64,000 nt of DNA from an uncultured Eubacteriales bacterium. Lineage in GTDB: Bacteria > Bacillota > Clostridia > Oscillospirales > Acutalibacteraceae. The stretch spans positions 28,448 through 92,447 of the forward strand of contig CAKUFK010000012.1 of NCBI GenBank assembly GCA_934647945.1, given 5' to 3'. The first letter of the stretch is position 1. The number at the start of each line of letters is the position of its first letter. The translations under genes and the position numbers were made by a program. This document shows, piece by piece, positions 1 to 8,803 of this stretch. Under the pieces are notes generated by a model. It had not been told where the DNA came from, made no database searches, and saw only the letters and a list, made by a program, of their open reading frames with translations.

Positions 1-1
1 C

Positions 2-730
2 GATGAAAAACTCGCGCGCGAGCTGGTCGAACAGCGGCGGCAGGCCGCCAAGGAGGAACAGTTCAGCCATTATCAGAAAGTCACTCTCGACAACCTGTTC
101 GACCAGATGCAGCAGGGCGAGATGAAAGAGCTGCGCGTCATCGTCAAGGCCGACGTGCAGGGCTCGGTGGAAGCGGTCCGGCAGTCCCTCGAAAAGCTGT
201 CGAACAGCGAGGTGCGGGTACGGGTCATCCACGGTGCCGTCGGCGCGGTCAGCGAAAGCGACGTCATGCTCGCCGACGCGTCCAACGCGATCATCGTGGG
301 CTTCAACGTCCGGCCGGAGCCCCTCGCCCAGGCGGCCGCCGAACAGCAGAACGTGGACATGCGGATGTACCGCATCATCTACGACTGCATTGAGGAAATC
401 GAATCCGCCATGAAGGGGATGCTCGCACCCAAGACCAGGGAGGTCCTGCACGGCCGCGCTGAGGTGCGCCAAGTGTACCGGATCACCGGCGTCGGCACCG
501 TCGCGGGCTGCTACGTCCTCGACGGCAAGGTCTGCCGCAACGATCTGCTGCGGGTGGTGCGGGACGGCATCATCATCGCTGACGACAAGATGATCTCCCT
601 CAAGCGCTTCAAGGATGACCAGAAGGAAGTCGCCCAGGGCTACGAATGCGGGATTGGTCTGGAGAAATTCAACGATATCCGTGAGGGCGACGTTTACGAG
701 ACGTATATCATCGAGGAATACCGGGACTGA
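2..730 (+). CDS. infB: Translation initiation factor IF-2, C-terminal part (5' end outside window)
   Basis: This is the last 242 residues of IF-2, the GTPase that places fMet-tRNA on the 30S subunit and promotes subunit joining. The G domain lies upstream of the window. Visible are the domain III motif VKADVQGSVEAV near residue 45 and the C-terminal fMet-tRNA-binding beta-barrel (VYRITGVGTVAGCYVLDGKV), ending EEYRD. The frame is open from base 2, so no start is visible. It heads the common Firmicutes order infB-rbfA-nrnA-truB. No truncation or frameshift is seen in the visible part. Confidence 0.97.
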   Translation, partial: DEKLARELVEQRRQAAKEEQFSHYQKVTLDNLFDQMQQGEMKELRVIVKADVQGSVEAVRQSLEKLSNSEVRVRVIHGAVGAVSESDVMLADASNAIIVGFNVRPEPLAQAAAEQQNVDMRMYRIIYDCIEEIESAMKGMLAPKTREVLHGRAEVRQVYRITGVGTVAGCYVLDGKVCRNDLLRVVRDGIIIADDKMISLKRFKDDQKEVAQGYECGIGLEKFNDIREGDVYETYIIEEYRD

Positions 731-791
731 GTCGGACAGCGCCTCGCCGGTTTCCAGAGCCCTTTTATCAAGGGGAAAGGCGGGTGAACCC

Positions 792-1157
792 ATGTCCAGC
801 TATCGGATGGACCGCACCAGCGAGGACATCAAACGGGAGCTGACGGCCATCCTCCGGACGGTGAAGGACCCCCGGGTGACCGGGCTTGTCAGCATCGTGC
901 GGGTGGAGGTCAGCAGCGATCTGTCCTACGCCAAGATCCACATCAGCTCGATGGATGGCCTGGAAGCCGCCAAAACGGCGGTGAAAGGCCTGACATCGGC
1001 AGGCGGCTATGTCCGCCGCGAGCTCGGCCGGGCCCTGCACTTGCGCCATGTGCCCGAACTCCGGTTCGTCGCCGACGATTCCATTGCGTACAGCGCGCAT
1101 ATCGCGCAGACCCTTCAGGATCTGGAAAAAAAGAGCCGGAGCTCCGACGGGACCTGA
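792..1157 (+). CDS. rbfA: Ribosome-binding factor A
   Basis: 121-residue RbfA, a KH-fold factor for late 30S maturation and 16S 5'-end processing. The N-terminus MSSYRMDRTSEDIKREL and the segment KDPRVTGLVSIVRVEVSSDL are typical, and the length matches the family. An upstream in-frame extension is open, but the ATG at 792 gives the expected N-terminus and has GGGGAAAGGCGGG about 10 bases upstream. It lies 61 bp after infB and is probably co-transcribed with it. Confidence 0.95.
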   Translation: MSSYRMDRTSEDIKRELTAILRTVKDPRVTGLVSIVRVEVSSDLSYAKIHISSMDGLEAAKTAVKGLTSAGGYVRRELGRALHLRHVPELRFVADDSIAYSAHIAQTLQDLEKKSRSSDGT

Positions 1158-1236
1158 AACCCGCAGGCAGGCTTCGGAGGGCATGAGATGCGGCACGGGA
1201 CACCTGTCCCGGCTGGAAAAAACGAGGTGAGTCTGG

Positions 1237-2205
1237 ATGAGCCAATCGGTCACGCTGGAAGAAACCGCCGCTTTGCTGCAAAAAGCGGACCATATCCTGT
1301 TGCTGACGCATCAGTATCCGGACGGCGATACGATCGGTTCGGGGTATGCCCTCTGCCAGGCTCTGCAGAGCCTGGGCAAAACAGCGCGGGTGGCATGCTC
1401 TGATGAGATTCCCGGCAAATACGCCTATATGACGGAGCCGGTCCCCTCCCCCACGTTCGAACCGTCTTTCATCTGCGCGGTGGATGTGGCGGACGCGAAA
1501 CTGCTTGGCCCCCGGCTGGAACCTTATGCGGACCGGGTGGATCTGGCCATCGACCATCATGCCTCCCACCGGGATTTCCAGCGGTATCTGCTGCTCGACG
1601 CGGACGCTTCGGCGACAGCGCTGCTCATCTATGACCTGCTGCTCTGCCTGGGGGCGGAGATGACGCCCTCCATCGCCGATTGCCTGTATACCGGCCTTGC
1701 CACCGACACCGGCTGCTTCAAATACGGGAGCACCACGCCCTACGCCCATCGGGTGGCCGCCGCGCTGATGGAGGCCGGCGCCCAGATGGAATCCATCAAC
1801 CGGGTGATGTTCGACTGCAAGTCCCGCGCCCGGGTGGAGCTCGAACGGCTAGCGCTCGAGTCCATGCGGTTTTACTGGCAGGGCCGCCTGGCGGTGATGA
1901 TGATCACCAACGACATGCTGCAAAGCAGCCAGGCGGAGGAAAACGATATGGAAGGGCTCGCCCCCCTGCCGCGCCAGATCGAAGGGGTGTGGGTGGGTGT
2001 TACCTTCCGACAGAAGCCGGACGGGAATTTCAAGGTCAGCGTGCGCACCGGCGCACATGCCGACGCGTCGGCTATCTGCTCCCTTCTCGGCGGCGGGGGA
2101 CATAAACAGGCGGCCGGCTGCGCGATAAACAGCCCGGCGGACGCGGCTGTGGCACGGATCATGGACGCCGTACGGCAAGCCGTGCCGGGAATCGACGCTG
2201 GCTGA
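1237..2205 (+). CDS. nrnA: DHH/DHHA1 phosphoesterase, NrnA-like oligoribonuclease / pAp phosphatase
   Basis: 322 residues. The N-terminal DHH domain shows HQYPDGDTIGSG near residue 24, VDVAD, the signature IDHHASH near residue 105, and DTGCF. The C-terminal DHHA1 substrate-binding domain ends in GGGGHKQAAGC. NrnA proteins degrade RNA oligonucleotides of 2-5 nt, and some members dephosphorylate 3'-phosphoadenosine 5'-phosphate or hydrolyse cyclic dinucleotides. All expected metal ligands are present. The ATG has GAGGTGAG upstream. Position between rbfA and truB is the usual Firmicutes context. Substrate preference cannot be read from the sequence. Confidence 0.93.
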   Translation: MSQSVTLEETAALLQKADHILLLTHQYPDGDTIGSGYALCQALQSLGKTARVACSDEIPGKYAYMTEPVPSPTFEPSFICAVDVADAKLLGPRLEPYADRVDLAIDHHASHRDFQRYLLLDADASATALLIYDLLLCLGAEMTPSIADCLYTGLATDTGCFKYGSTTPYAHRVAAALMEAGAQMESINRVMFDCKSRARVELERLALESMRFYWQGRLAVMMITNDMLQSSQAEENDMEGLAPLPRQIEGVWVGVTFRQKPDGNFKVSVRTGAHADASAICSLLGGGGHKQAAGCAINSPADAAVARIMDAVRQAVPGIDAG

Positions 2206-2252
2206 TTCCGAAACCTTTTTGCGGGGAGCCCCTATCGAGGGAGGGCTTGACA

Positions 2253-3155
2253 ATGGACGGTATACTCTGCTTGGACAAACCGGATACGATGACGTCGTTC
2301 GCCTGCTGCGCCGTTCTGCGGCGCCTGGTGGGGGAAAAGAAGGCCGGACACACAGGTACGCTCGATCCGATGGCCACCGGCGTCCTGCCCGTTCTGTTCG
2401 GCCGGGCGACCCGGGCGATCCCCTTCCTGCCGGTGCAGGATAAGCGCTATACCGCCACCCTGACCTTCGGGTATCGCAGCGACACCCTGGATATCTGGGG
2501 CAAGGTGGAGGCCACCGGCGCACCCGTCCCCTCGCCTAGGGCGGTTGAGGCGGCCCTGCCCGCTTTCCGGGGGGAGATCCGGCAGGTGCCTCCCATGATG
2601 TCGGCCCTCAAGCGGGACGGCGTGCGCCTGTACGATCTGGCCCGCCGCGGCATCGAAGTGGAACGGGAGGCAAGGCCGGTGACGGTCCGCCGCCTGGACA
2701 TTCTGGAATACGACCCGGGGAAAGGCGTCCTGACACTGGACTGCGCCTGTTCCAAAGGGACATACATACGGGTGATCTGTGACGATTTGGGCCGTTTGCT
2801 CGGGTGCGGGGCGGTGATGTCGGGGCTGCGCCGGACCGAGGCGGCGGGATTTTCCCTGGCGGACTGCCTGACCCTCGACGAAGCGCGGGAGCTGGCGGCA
2901 AAGGGCGCCCTGTCCGGCCGGGTCCGGCCGGTGGAGGCCGCTTTTGCGGATATGCCGGCCGTCCGGGTGTCGCCCGGCCAAGCGGCCCGTTTCTGCAACG
3001 GGGGGGCGCTGGCGCTCGACCGCCTGACTGAAATCCCGGCCGGCACCGTGCGGGTGCAGGATCCGCAGGGGGCCTTTTTGGGACTTGGGGAGCCTCTGGA
3101 AGGGGAGCTCCACGTCAAGCGCCTGTTCTACAATCCGGCCGAAAAGGGTGGATAA
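2253..3155 (+). CDS. truB: tRNA pseudouridine(55) synthase
   Basis: 300 residues. TruB isomerises U55 in the T-loop of tRNAs. The N-terminus MDGILCLDKPDTMTSF and the catalytic motif GHTGTLDPMATGVLP (Asp near residue 40) are clear, as is the CSKGTYIRVICDDLG motif. The C-terminal 60 residues fit the short C-terminal domain of bacterial TruB. A TTG six bases upstream is in frame, but the AGGGAGGG element at 2238-2245 is correctly spaced for the ATG at 2253. Next in the operon comes a Nudix gene and not the usual ribF. Confidence 0.95.
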   Translation: MDGILCLDKPDTMTSFACCAVLRRLVGEKKAGHTGTLDPMATGVLPVLFGRATRAIPFLPVQDKRYTATLTFGYRSDTLDIWGKVEATGAPVPSPRAVEAALPAFRGEIRQVPPMMSALKRDGVRLYDLARRGIEVEREARPVTVRRLDILEYDPGKGVLTLDCACSKGTYIRVICDDLGRLLGCGAVMSGLRRTEAAGFSLADCLTLDEARELAAKGALSGRVRPVEAAFADMPAVRVSPGQAARFCNGGALALDRLTEIPAGTVRVQDPQGAFLGLGEPLEGELHVKRLFYNPAEKGG

Positions 3156-3158
3156 ACC

Positions 3159-3581
3159 ATGAGCCGACATGAACGATCCTGTGGGGCGGTGCTTTTCCGT
3201 GAAGCCGCGGAGGGGCCGGCCTTTTTGCTCATTTGCCACGTCGACGGAGGCCATTGGGCTTTTCCCAAGGGGCATATGGAGCCGGGGGAAACGGAGGAGG
3301 AGACCGCGAAGCGGGAGATCCGGGAGGAAACCGGCCTTCTTGTCCGCCTGGATCCCGGGTTCCGCCGGTCCGTCCGGTATTCCCCAAAGCCCGGCGTGGA
3401 CAAGGACGTGATCTATTTTTTGGGATTTCCTACAGGCGGCAATCCCGCCGTCCAAAAGGAAGAAATCCGGGAGATGCGCTGGCTGCCGGGAGCCGAGGCG
3501 CTCCGGCTCGTCACCTATGACAACGACCGGCAGGTGCTCGAAGGGGCGATCGCCTATCTCGGCCGGGAAAGAAAGGCGTAA
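3159..3581 (+). CDS. Nudix hydrolase, possible Ap4A-type
   Basis: 140-residue single-domain Nudix protein. The Nudix box is complete: GHMEPGETEEETAKREIREE, then TG, at about residues 38-59, with the REIREE metal-binding helix intact. The start (CGAVLF...HWAFPKGHMEPGE) resembles bis(5'-nucleosyl)-tetraphosphatases, but the substrate cannot be fixed from sequence alone. It starts 3 bp after truB stops and 8 bp precede the next gene, so it belongs to the same transcript. In many relatives ribF occupies this place. Confidence 0.88.
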   Translation: MSRHERSCGAVLFREAAEGPAFLLICHVDGGHWAFPKGHMEPGETEEETAKREIREETGLLVRLDPGFRRSVRYSPKPGVDKDVIYFLGFPTGGNPAVQKEEIREMRWLPGAEALRLVTYDNDRQVLEGAIAYLGRERKA

Positions 3582-3589
3582 ACGGAGCA

Positions 3590-4858
3590 ATGGAAAAACT
3601 CGAATGGGAAAACGGCCTGCGTATCCTGCTCCTTCCCGAGGAGGACGCGCTGTCCGCCTCGGTGGATGTCTGGGTAGAAGCGGGGTCCCTGTATGAGGAT
3701 CCCGCCGAACAGGGCATCTCCCATTTTGCCGAACATATGCTGTTCAAAGGGACCGAAAAACGGACTGCCCGGCGTATTTCCGAGGAAATCGACGCGCTCG
3801 GCGGCAGTCTCAACGCCTACACGACCCGGCAGTACACCCGGTTTTACGCGCAAGTCCTCTCCGCCAATCCCTGTCCGGCCGAGCCGGGGCGGGTGCTGGA
3901 CGTCCTGCTCGATATGCTGCTCCATTCCCGTTTCGACCCCGATGATCTCGGGATGGAGCGGGGCGTGATCCTCGATGAGATCGCCATGTATGAGGATATG
4001 GGGGAAGACCTGGCCCACGAGGCACTCTGCGGAACCGTATGGCCGGCCTCGCCCATGGGCTGGCCGGTCTGCGGGCGGCCCGATACGGTCGCCGCCGTCA
4101 CCTCCCCTGCCCTGCGGCGGTATGTGAATCGGACCTACACGCCCGAACGGATACTGGTGGTGCTCACCGGGCATTTTGTACGGGACGATCTGCTCCAAAG
4201 GCTGGAGCAGGCACTCGGAACCCGGCCGCGCGGGGCCGGCCGTCCGGTGGTGGATACCCCCGGCTTCCGCCCCGGCGTGGCCCTGCTTTCCAAGCCCTTC
4301 GAGCAGGTGAGCTTTGAAATCGGCTTCCCCGGCCTGTCCTTCCATCATGAACGCCGGTATGCCATGATGCTGCTGAACTTCATTGTGGGCGGCGGCGCAT
4401 CCTCCCGGCTGTTCCAGAGGCTCCGGGAGGAACGGGGCCTGGCATATTCCGTCTATTCGTCCCATGAAGCGGCGGCGGGGACGGGTTTGTTCACCGTCTC
4501 CGCATCGGTAGCCCCCACGAACCAGCAGGAAGTTCTGAGGGAAATCCGTCATATCCTGGACGGCCTGTGCCACGGCGAGGCGATCACACCCGCGGAGCTG
4601 GAACGGGCCAGGGCGCAGATCAAAGCCTCGGTCATTCTGGGAATGGAGACGGTCGCCTCCCGCGCCTATTACGCGGGACAGAACGAGCTCTTTTCCGGAC
4701 GGGAGATTCCGGTCCGGGAAATGCTCGGCCGGTTCGACGCGGTCACGCTCGAACAGGTCCAGTCGCTCGCCGGGGAAACGTTCAGCGGGCCCTGGGCGTA
4801 TGCGGCGGCGGGGCCGGTCTGCCCGGCCGGGGAGGTGGAGGCGATCCTCGGGCGTTGA
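3590..4858 (+). CDS. M16 family zinc metallopeptidase
   Basis: 422 residues, resembling the processing-peptidase branch of M16 (pitrilysin/MPP/YmxG type). The inverted zinc motif HxxEH appears as HFAEHMLFKGT near residue 44, with the distal Glu expected in the helix around DELAMYED-like sequence (seen as LDEIAMYEDMG near residue 130). The second M16 half follows (FIVGGGASSRLFQRLREERG LAYSVYS). There is no signal peptide, so a cytoplasmic protein is expected. It ends the operon with truB and the Nudix gene. The physiological substrate is unknown. Confidence 0.9.
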   Translation: MEKLEWENGLRILLLPEEDALSASVDVWVEAGSLYEDPAEQGISHFAEHMLFKGTEKRTARRISEEIDALGGSLNAYTTRQYTRFYAQVLSANPCPAEPGRVLDVLLDMLLHSRFDPDDLGMERGVILDEIAMYEDMGEDLAHEALCGTVWPASPMGWPVCGRPDTVAAVTSPALRRYVNRTYTPERILVVLTGHFVRDDLLQRLEQALGTRPRGAGRPVVDTPGFRPGVALLSKPFEQVSFEIGFPGLSFHHERRYAMMLLNFIVGGGASSRLFQRLREERGLAYSVYSSHEAAAGTGLFTVSASVAPTNQQEVLREIRHILDGLCHGEAITPAELERARAQIKASVILGMETVASRAYYAGQNELFSGREIPVREMLGRFDAVTLEQVQSLAGETFSGPWAYAAAGPVCPAGEVEAILGR

Positions 4859-4930
4859 TGGCAGCGCCTTCTGAACGGTCATTCATTTAAAGCGGGCCTT
4901 GTCCCGCCATCGGATAAAGGAAGTGTCCAT

Positions 4931-5731
4931 ATGTCGGAGTCTTCATCCATCACCGCGGCGAAGAGGGTGGTGGTCAAGGTCGGAACCTCGACCCTCACCT
5001 ATGAGAATGGAAAACTGAACATCCGCGCCATCGAATCCCTGTGCAAGGTGTTGTGCGATCTGCAGAATGCCGGGAAGGAAGTCGTCCTGGTCAGCTCCGG
5101 TGCCATCGGTGTCGGAGTGGGTAAGCTCGGTCTGCGCGTGCGCCCCTCCAGCACCCGTGAAAAGCAGGCCGTCGCGGCGGTTGGGCAATGCGAGCTGATG
5201 TTCATATACGACAAGTTGTTTGGAGAGTACAACGGCACGGTGGCGCAGGTCCTGCTCACCCGGGATATCATGGAAAACGACCACACCAAGCAGAATGTCC
5301 TCAACACCTTCACCACCCTGCTGGAAATGGGGATCATCCCCGTGGTTAATGAGAACGACACGGTAGCGATCGACGAGCTGGTCGGCGCCAACTTTGGAGA
5401 CAACGACACCCTGTCCGCCATTGTGGCCTCGTTTCTGAAGGCCGATCTGCTCATCATGCTGACCGATATCGACGGCCTGTATGACGCTGATCCGCGCGGG
5501 AATCCCGAGGCAAGGCTGATCCCGGAGGTCCGCGAAATCGACGACGCGCTTTTCTCCCTGGCCGGGGATTCCGGTTCCAACCGGGGAACCGGAGGCATGG
5601 TGACCAAGCTGCACGCCGCGGCGGTGGCGCAAAACGCCGGCATCCCCACGGTGATCATGCAGGGGGCCCGCCCGGAACGGATCTACGACCTTCTGGACGG
5701 GAAACCGGTGGGGACCCGTTTTCTGCCATAA
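4931..5731 (+). CDS. proB: Glutamate 5-kinase (short form, no PUA domain)
   Basis: 266 residues. ProB phosphorylates glutamate in the first step of proline synthesis. The amino-acid-kinase fold is seen in VVVKVGTSTLTYENGKL, VLVSSGAIGVGVGKLGL, and LLIMLTDIDGLYDADPR with NRGTGGMVTKLHAA. The protein ends after the kinase domain, lacking the C-terminal PUA domain of the E. coli enzyme (about 367 residues), as in many Firmicutes. AAAGGAAG precedes the ATG. It is followed after 220 bp by proA, a gap in which no gene is seen. Confidence 0.95.
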   Translation: MSESSSITAAKRVVVKVGTSTLTYENGKLNIRAIESLCKVLCDLQNAGKEVVLVSSGAIGVGVGKLGLRVRPSSTREKQAVAAVGQCELMFIYDKLFGEYNGTVAQVLLTRDIMENDHTKQNVLNTFTTLLEMGIIPVVNENDTVAIDELVGANFGDNDTLSAIVASFLKADLLIMLTDIDGLYDADPRGNPEARLIPEVREIDDALFSLAGDSGSNRGTGGMVTKLHAAAVAQNAGIPTVIMQGARPERIYDLLDGKPVGTRFLP

Positions 5732-5951
5732 GCCGAAACGCAGGGCGTGAGCTCCGACGGCAGGGTTCTGCAGAATGACAACAGGCCAAAGCCCTGGAGT
5801 CTCAGGGGTATCGACGCTTCTTTACCGCCGGCCGGCCCTTCCTCCTATAAGCGGTTGAACCCTGGCGGCGCACAGACACCGGTTCCAACCAAAACGCCTC
5901 GCCGGGACGCATTGACGCTCCCCGGCGGAAATGAAAGGACGGGATTCCATC

Positions 5952-7202
5952 ATGGAAACGCTGGAAACATTGGGCAAACGTGCCAAAGCCGCATCCCGGC
6001 TGTTGGCGGGCGCGGGCACGAAACGGAAAAACGCCGCTTTGCTGGCCGTGGCACGGGCGTTGGAGGAGCAGAGTCCCGCCATCCTGGCGGCCAATGCCGC
6101 CGATGTCGCCGCCGCCAGGGAGGCGGGGATGACCCCGGCCCTGATCGACCGCTTGTCCCTGACCGCCGCCCGCATCGAGGGCATGGCGGAAGGGGTCCGT
6201 CAGACCGCGGCCCTCCCCGATCCGGTCGGGGAGGTGGTGGAGGGATTCCGCCGTCCAAACGGCCTGCAGATCCGCCGTGAACGGGTGCCCCTCGGTGTGG
6301 TAGGTATCATCTATGAGGCCCGGCCGAACGTAACCTCCGACGCCGCCGCCCTTTGCCTCAAGGCGGGGAACGCAGTGCTCCTGCGGGGAGGCAAGGAGGC
6401 GATCCGCGCCAACATCGCGATCGCCGCGGCGATCCGCGACGGTCTTGCTTCCGAAGGGCTCCCCGCCGATGCGGTGCAGCTGCTTGAGGACACCTCCCGC
6501 GAAACCGCTTCAGCCATGATGCGGATGAACGAGTATCTCGACGTGCTCATTCCCCGGGGGGGGGCGGGCCTGATCCGCTCGGTGGTACAGAATGCTACGG
6601 TGCCGGTCATCGAAACCGGCACCGGCAACTGCCATATATATGTGGACAAGGACGCGGATGTGGCGATGGCGGCGGCCATCGCCGTCAACGCCAAGGTGTC
6701 CCGGCCCTCGGTCTGCAACGCGGCCGAAACCTTGCTCGTCCATGCGGATATCGCTGAAAAGGCGCTGCCCGTCATTGCCGCCGGCATGCAGGAGCATCAT
6801 GTGGAACTGCGCTGCTGTCCCCGGGCGGCCGCTATCCTGCGGGACATGCAACTCACGGCCGCCACCGAGGAGGACTGGGCGACCGAGTATCTGGACTATA
6901 TCCTCGCCGTCCGGGTGGTGGATTCGCTCGAGGACGCGATGACCCATATCGCGCAGTACGGCACCGGCCACAGTGAATGCATCGTCACCGACAGCGCGCG
7001 GGCAGCCGAGGCCTTCCTTGACCAAGTGGACGCTGCCGCCGTTTATCTCAACGCCTCTACCCGCTTTACGGACGGTGCCGAATTCGGGCTGGGCGCGGAG
7101 ATCGGCATCTCTACCCAAAAGCTCCATTCCCGCGGACCGATGGGGCTGCGGGAGTTGACCACCACCAAGTACATCGTTGTTGGAAACGGACAAATCCGCT
7201 GA
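5952..7202 (+). CDS. proA: Gamma-glutamyl phosphate reductase
   Basis: 416 residues. ProA reduces glutamyl-5-phosphate to the semialdehyde with NADPH, following ProB. The aldehyde-dehydrogenase fold is clear: GIIYEARPNVTSDAAALCLK, ETGTGNCHIYVD, the catalytic Cys in SRPSVCNAAETLLVH, and the C-terminal GLGAEIGISTQKLHSRGPMG. An ATG at 5931 is in frame, but AAAGGACGGG at 5934-5943 is well spaced only for the ATG at 5952, giving METLETLGKRAK. proB and proA form a two-gene proline pathway unit. Confidence 0.95.
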   Translation: METLETLGKRAKAASRLLAGAGTKRKNAALLAVARALEEQSPAILAANAADVAAAREAGMTPALIDRLSLTAARIEGMAEGVRQTAALPDPVGEVVEGFRRPNGLQIRRERVPLGVVGIIYEARPNVTSDAAALCLKAGNAVLLRGGKEAIRANIAIAAAIRDGLASEGLPADAVQLLEDTSRETASAMMRMNEYLDVLIPRGGAGLIRSVVQNATVPVIETGTGNCHIYVDKDADVAMAAAIAVNAKVSRPSVCNAAETLLVHADIAEKALPVIAAGMQEHHVELRCCPRAAAILRDMQLTAATEEDWATEYLDYILAVRVVDSLEDAMTHIAQYGTGHSECIVTDSARAAEAFLDQVDAAAVYLNASTRFTDGAEFGLGAEIGISTQKLHSRGPMGLRELTTTKYIVVGNGQIR

Positions 7203-7217
7203 AAGGGAGGCCACCCC

Positions 7218-8273
7218 ATGAGCGATTGGAAACGGGTTGAAAACCCGGCCCCGGACGGCCGGAGCAAGCCGGCTTCGGCTACACCCCCTGAAAAGCCCGC
7301 GCAAAACCCACCCCGGCCCGCTGCCTCCGCCGTACCGGCACGCCGCGAACCTTCTCCTGCTTCTTCCCGGGAAACGGATTCCGTGCAGGGACTGCCCAGC
7401 ATGCCGGCGGAGAGCCTTTTCGGGCAGGAAGAGGTTTTGCCGGCAGCGGCTCCCGAAAAACCGGAGTACCCGGCCGAAGAGCCGGGCGGCAGCGATGGGA
7501 TTGTCGCGCTTTCTGCTGGGCTGTCCATGCCGGAAACGGATGGGAATGAGCCCATCCGTTCCCCCCGCTACACCAAACACGGGCGCCGGAAAGGGCGGTT
7601 GTGGTATGCGGCACCGCTGGGCTTCCTGGTGCTGGTGCTGGCGGTGGTAGGGGTGGTATCCCTGATTCTCACCGGGATCAATGCCATCCAAAAAGCCCAA
7701 GACGACACGGAGCTGCGCAAGGAACTGAACGATTTTCTGCTCCCCGTCATGCAGTACTGCCCTTCCCCCTTCACCGCTGTCAATGACGAGCAGCAGGATG
7801 CCCTGCTCCTGGCGGCGATCTGGCGGATCACCACGGCGGAACAGGTGCGTCAGTACCGTGAGGACGATACAAACAGCCTCTATCCCGAGGACGAGGAATA
7901 TCGGATGATGATTCCGATCGAAGAGATCGAGGCCTCTTACCGGTATCTGTATGGACCCGATGCCGTGCCTAATCATCACAACATCGAAGAGGAGAGCCAG
8001 GGCTTCGCCTTCGAGTACGATCCCGATAATGCGTGTTATCATGTGCCCTTTACAACGGTCTCGGCCAATTATGTCCCGGTTTTGGACACCCTGAAGCGTC
8101 GAAAAGACACCGTGACCGTCCGGGTGGCGTATGTTTCCAATAAAGACGTGGCAATGGATGACTACGGCAATGAGATCCCCCCCACCCCCGACCAGGCTAC
8201 CTACACCCAGATTTACACCGTCGTGAAAACGGCGGACGGCTGGGCACTGACCTCGATTGCACAGGAAACCTGA
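7218..8273 (+). CDS. Single-pass membrane protein of unknown function with Pro-rich cytoplasmic tail
   Basis: 351 residues with no recognised domain. Residues 1-120 are rich in Pro, Ala and Glu and look disordered. Next come a basic patch (KHGRRKGR) and one membrane helix at about 130-155 (PLGFLVLVLAVVGVVSLIL). The outside part of about 195 residues looks folded (RITTAEQVRQY, YTQIYTVVKTADGWALTSI); its last strand pattern resembles NTF2-like or lipoprotein beta domains, which is only an impression. GAAAGGGAGG precedes the ATG. It starts 15 bp after proA and ends at a terminator. Type II topology is inferred from the basic residues before the helix. Confidence 0.75.
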   Translation: MSDWKRVENPAPDGRSKPASATPPEKPAQNPPRPAASAVPARREPSPASSRETDSVQGLPSMPAESLFGQEEVLPAAAPEKPEYPAEEPGGSDGIVALSAGLSMPETDGNEPIRSPRYTKHGRRKGRLWYAAPLGFLVLVLAVVGVVSLILTGINAIQKAQDDTELRKELNDFLLPVMQYCPSPFTAVNDEQQDALLLAAIWRITTAEQVRQYREDDTNSLYPEDEEYRMMIPIEEIEASYRYLYGPDAVPNHHNIEEESQGFAFEYDPDNACYHVPFTTVSANYVPVLDTLKRRKDTVTVRVAYVSNKDVAMDDYGNEIPPTPDQATYTQIYTVVKTADGWALTSIAQET

Positions 8274-8286
8274 GGGCTACAACGCG

Positions 8287-8331
8287 AGAAACCCGCTCCA
8301 GCGGCTGTCTGCCGTTTTGGAGCGGGTTTCT
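8287..8331. terminator. Bidirectional hairpin terminator
   Basis: A perfect 14-bp stem, AGAAACCCGCTCCA with its complement TGGAGCGGGTTTCT, has a 17-nt loop and is followed by TTTACTT. It lies between two convergent genes, the membrane protein ending at 8273 and the small regulator ending at 8345. Confidence 0.85.
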
Positions 8332-8344
8332 TTACTTGTAAAAT

Positions 8345-8530
8345 TCAGGTGTCCGATTGCCCGGCCTTCTCCAGCCGGTTCAGATGCTCTTTCAAAACCA
8401 GATTGATGTACTGTGAAAAGGAACGGTCCTGCTCCTCCGCTAAAGACCGGATCCTGTCGATGAGGTCGCCGTCCAGTGTGATGCTGACTTTCTGCTTGAG
8501 TGGCCGCATGTTTTCACCCCATTGTTTCAT
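8345..8530 (-). CDS. Small ribbon-helix-helix (CopG/Arc-like) DNA-binding protein
   Basis: 61 residues (54 if the second ATG, 8507-8509, is used; GGGGTG lies just before it, so the shorter form MRPLKQKV is likely). The beta strand KQKVSITLDGDLIDRIRSLAEE followed by RSFSQYINLVLKEHL is the RHH pattern, with the positively charged strand expected to contact DNA as a dimer. Such proteins are often antitoxins or autoregulators, but no toxin gene adjoins it. A 12-bp palindrome sits just upstream of its start. Confidence 0.72.
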   Translation of the reverse strand: MKQWGENMRPLKQKVSITLDGDLIDRIRSLAEEQDRSFSQYINLVLKEHLNRLEKAGQSDT

Positions 8531-8540
8531 ATGTTATTAC

Positions 8541-8552
8541 ATAGTATACTAT
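8541..8552. promoter_or_regulatory. Candidate RHH operator palindrome
   Basis: ATAGTATACTAT is a perfect 12-bp palindrome 11 bp upstream of the long start of the ribbon-helix-helix gene. Small RHH proteins commonly bind such sites as dimers and repress their own promoter. The surrounding 100 bp is strongly AT-rich, as expected for a promoter, though no convincing -35/-10 pair could be fixed. Confidence 0.4.
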
Positions 8553-8803
8553 TCCATGCGTGAATATATCCGCATTTATTGCAAAGTAGGATAAAGTAAC
8601 CGTAATAACAAAAACAATGCCGTAAATTTTTATATTATAAAAATAGTTGTAAAATTAGATGGAACATCCCCGCCGGTTTTCTAAAAAAGGATCCCGGCCG
8701 GCGGCCGCCATTGCAGATCTCTCCACAACAGGGGCAGCCGGCCGGGTGTATGCCGGTATCGACATCCGCCGGGGGCGTTTCGGGTTCTTCTGTGGTCACA
8801 AAG

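Noticed and set aside
5732..5951. Regulatory RNA between proB and proA
   Set aside because: No conserved T-box or riboswitch element and no strong hairpin could be recognised.
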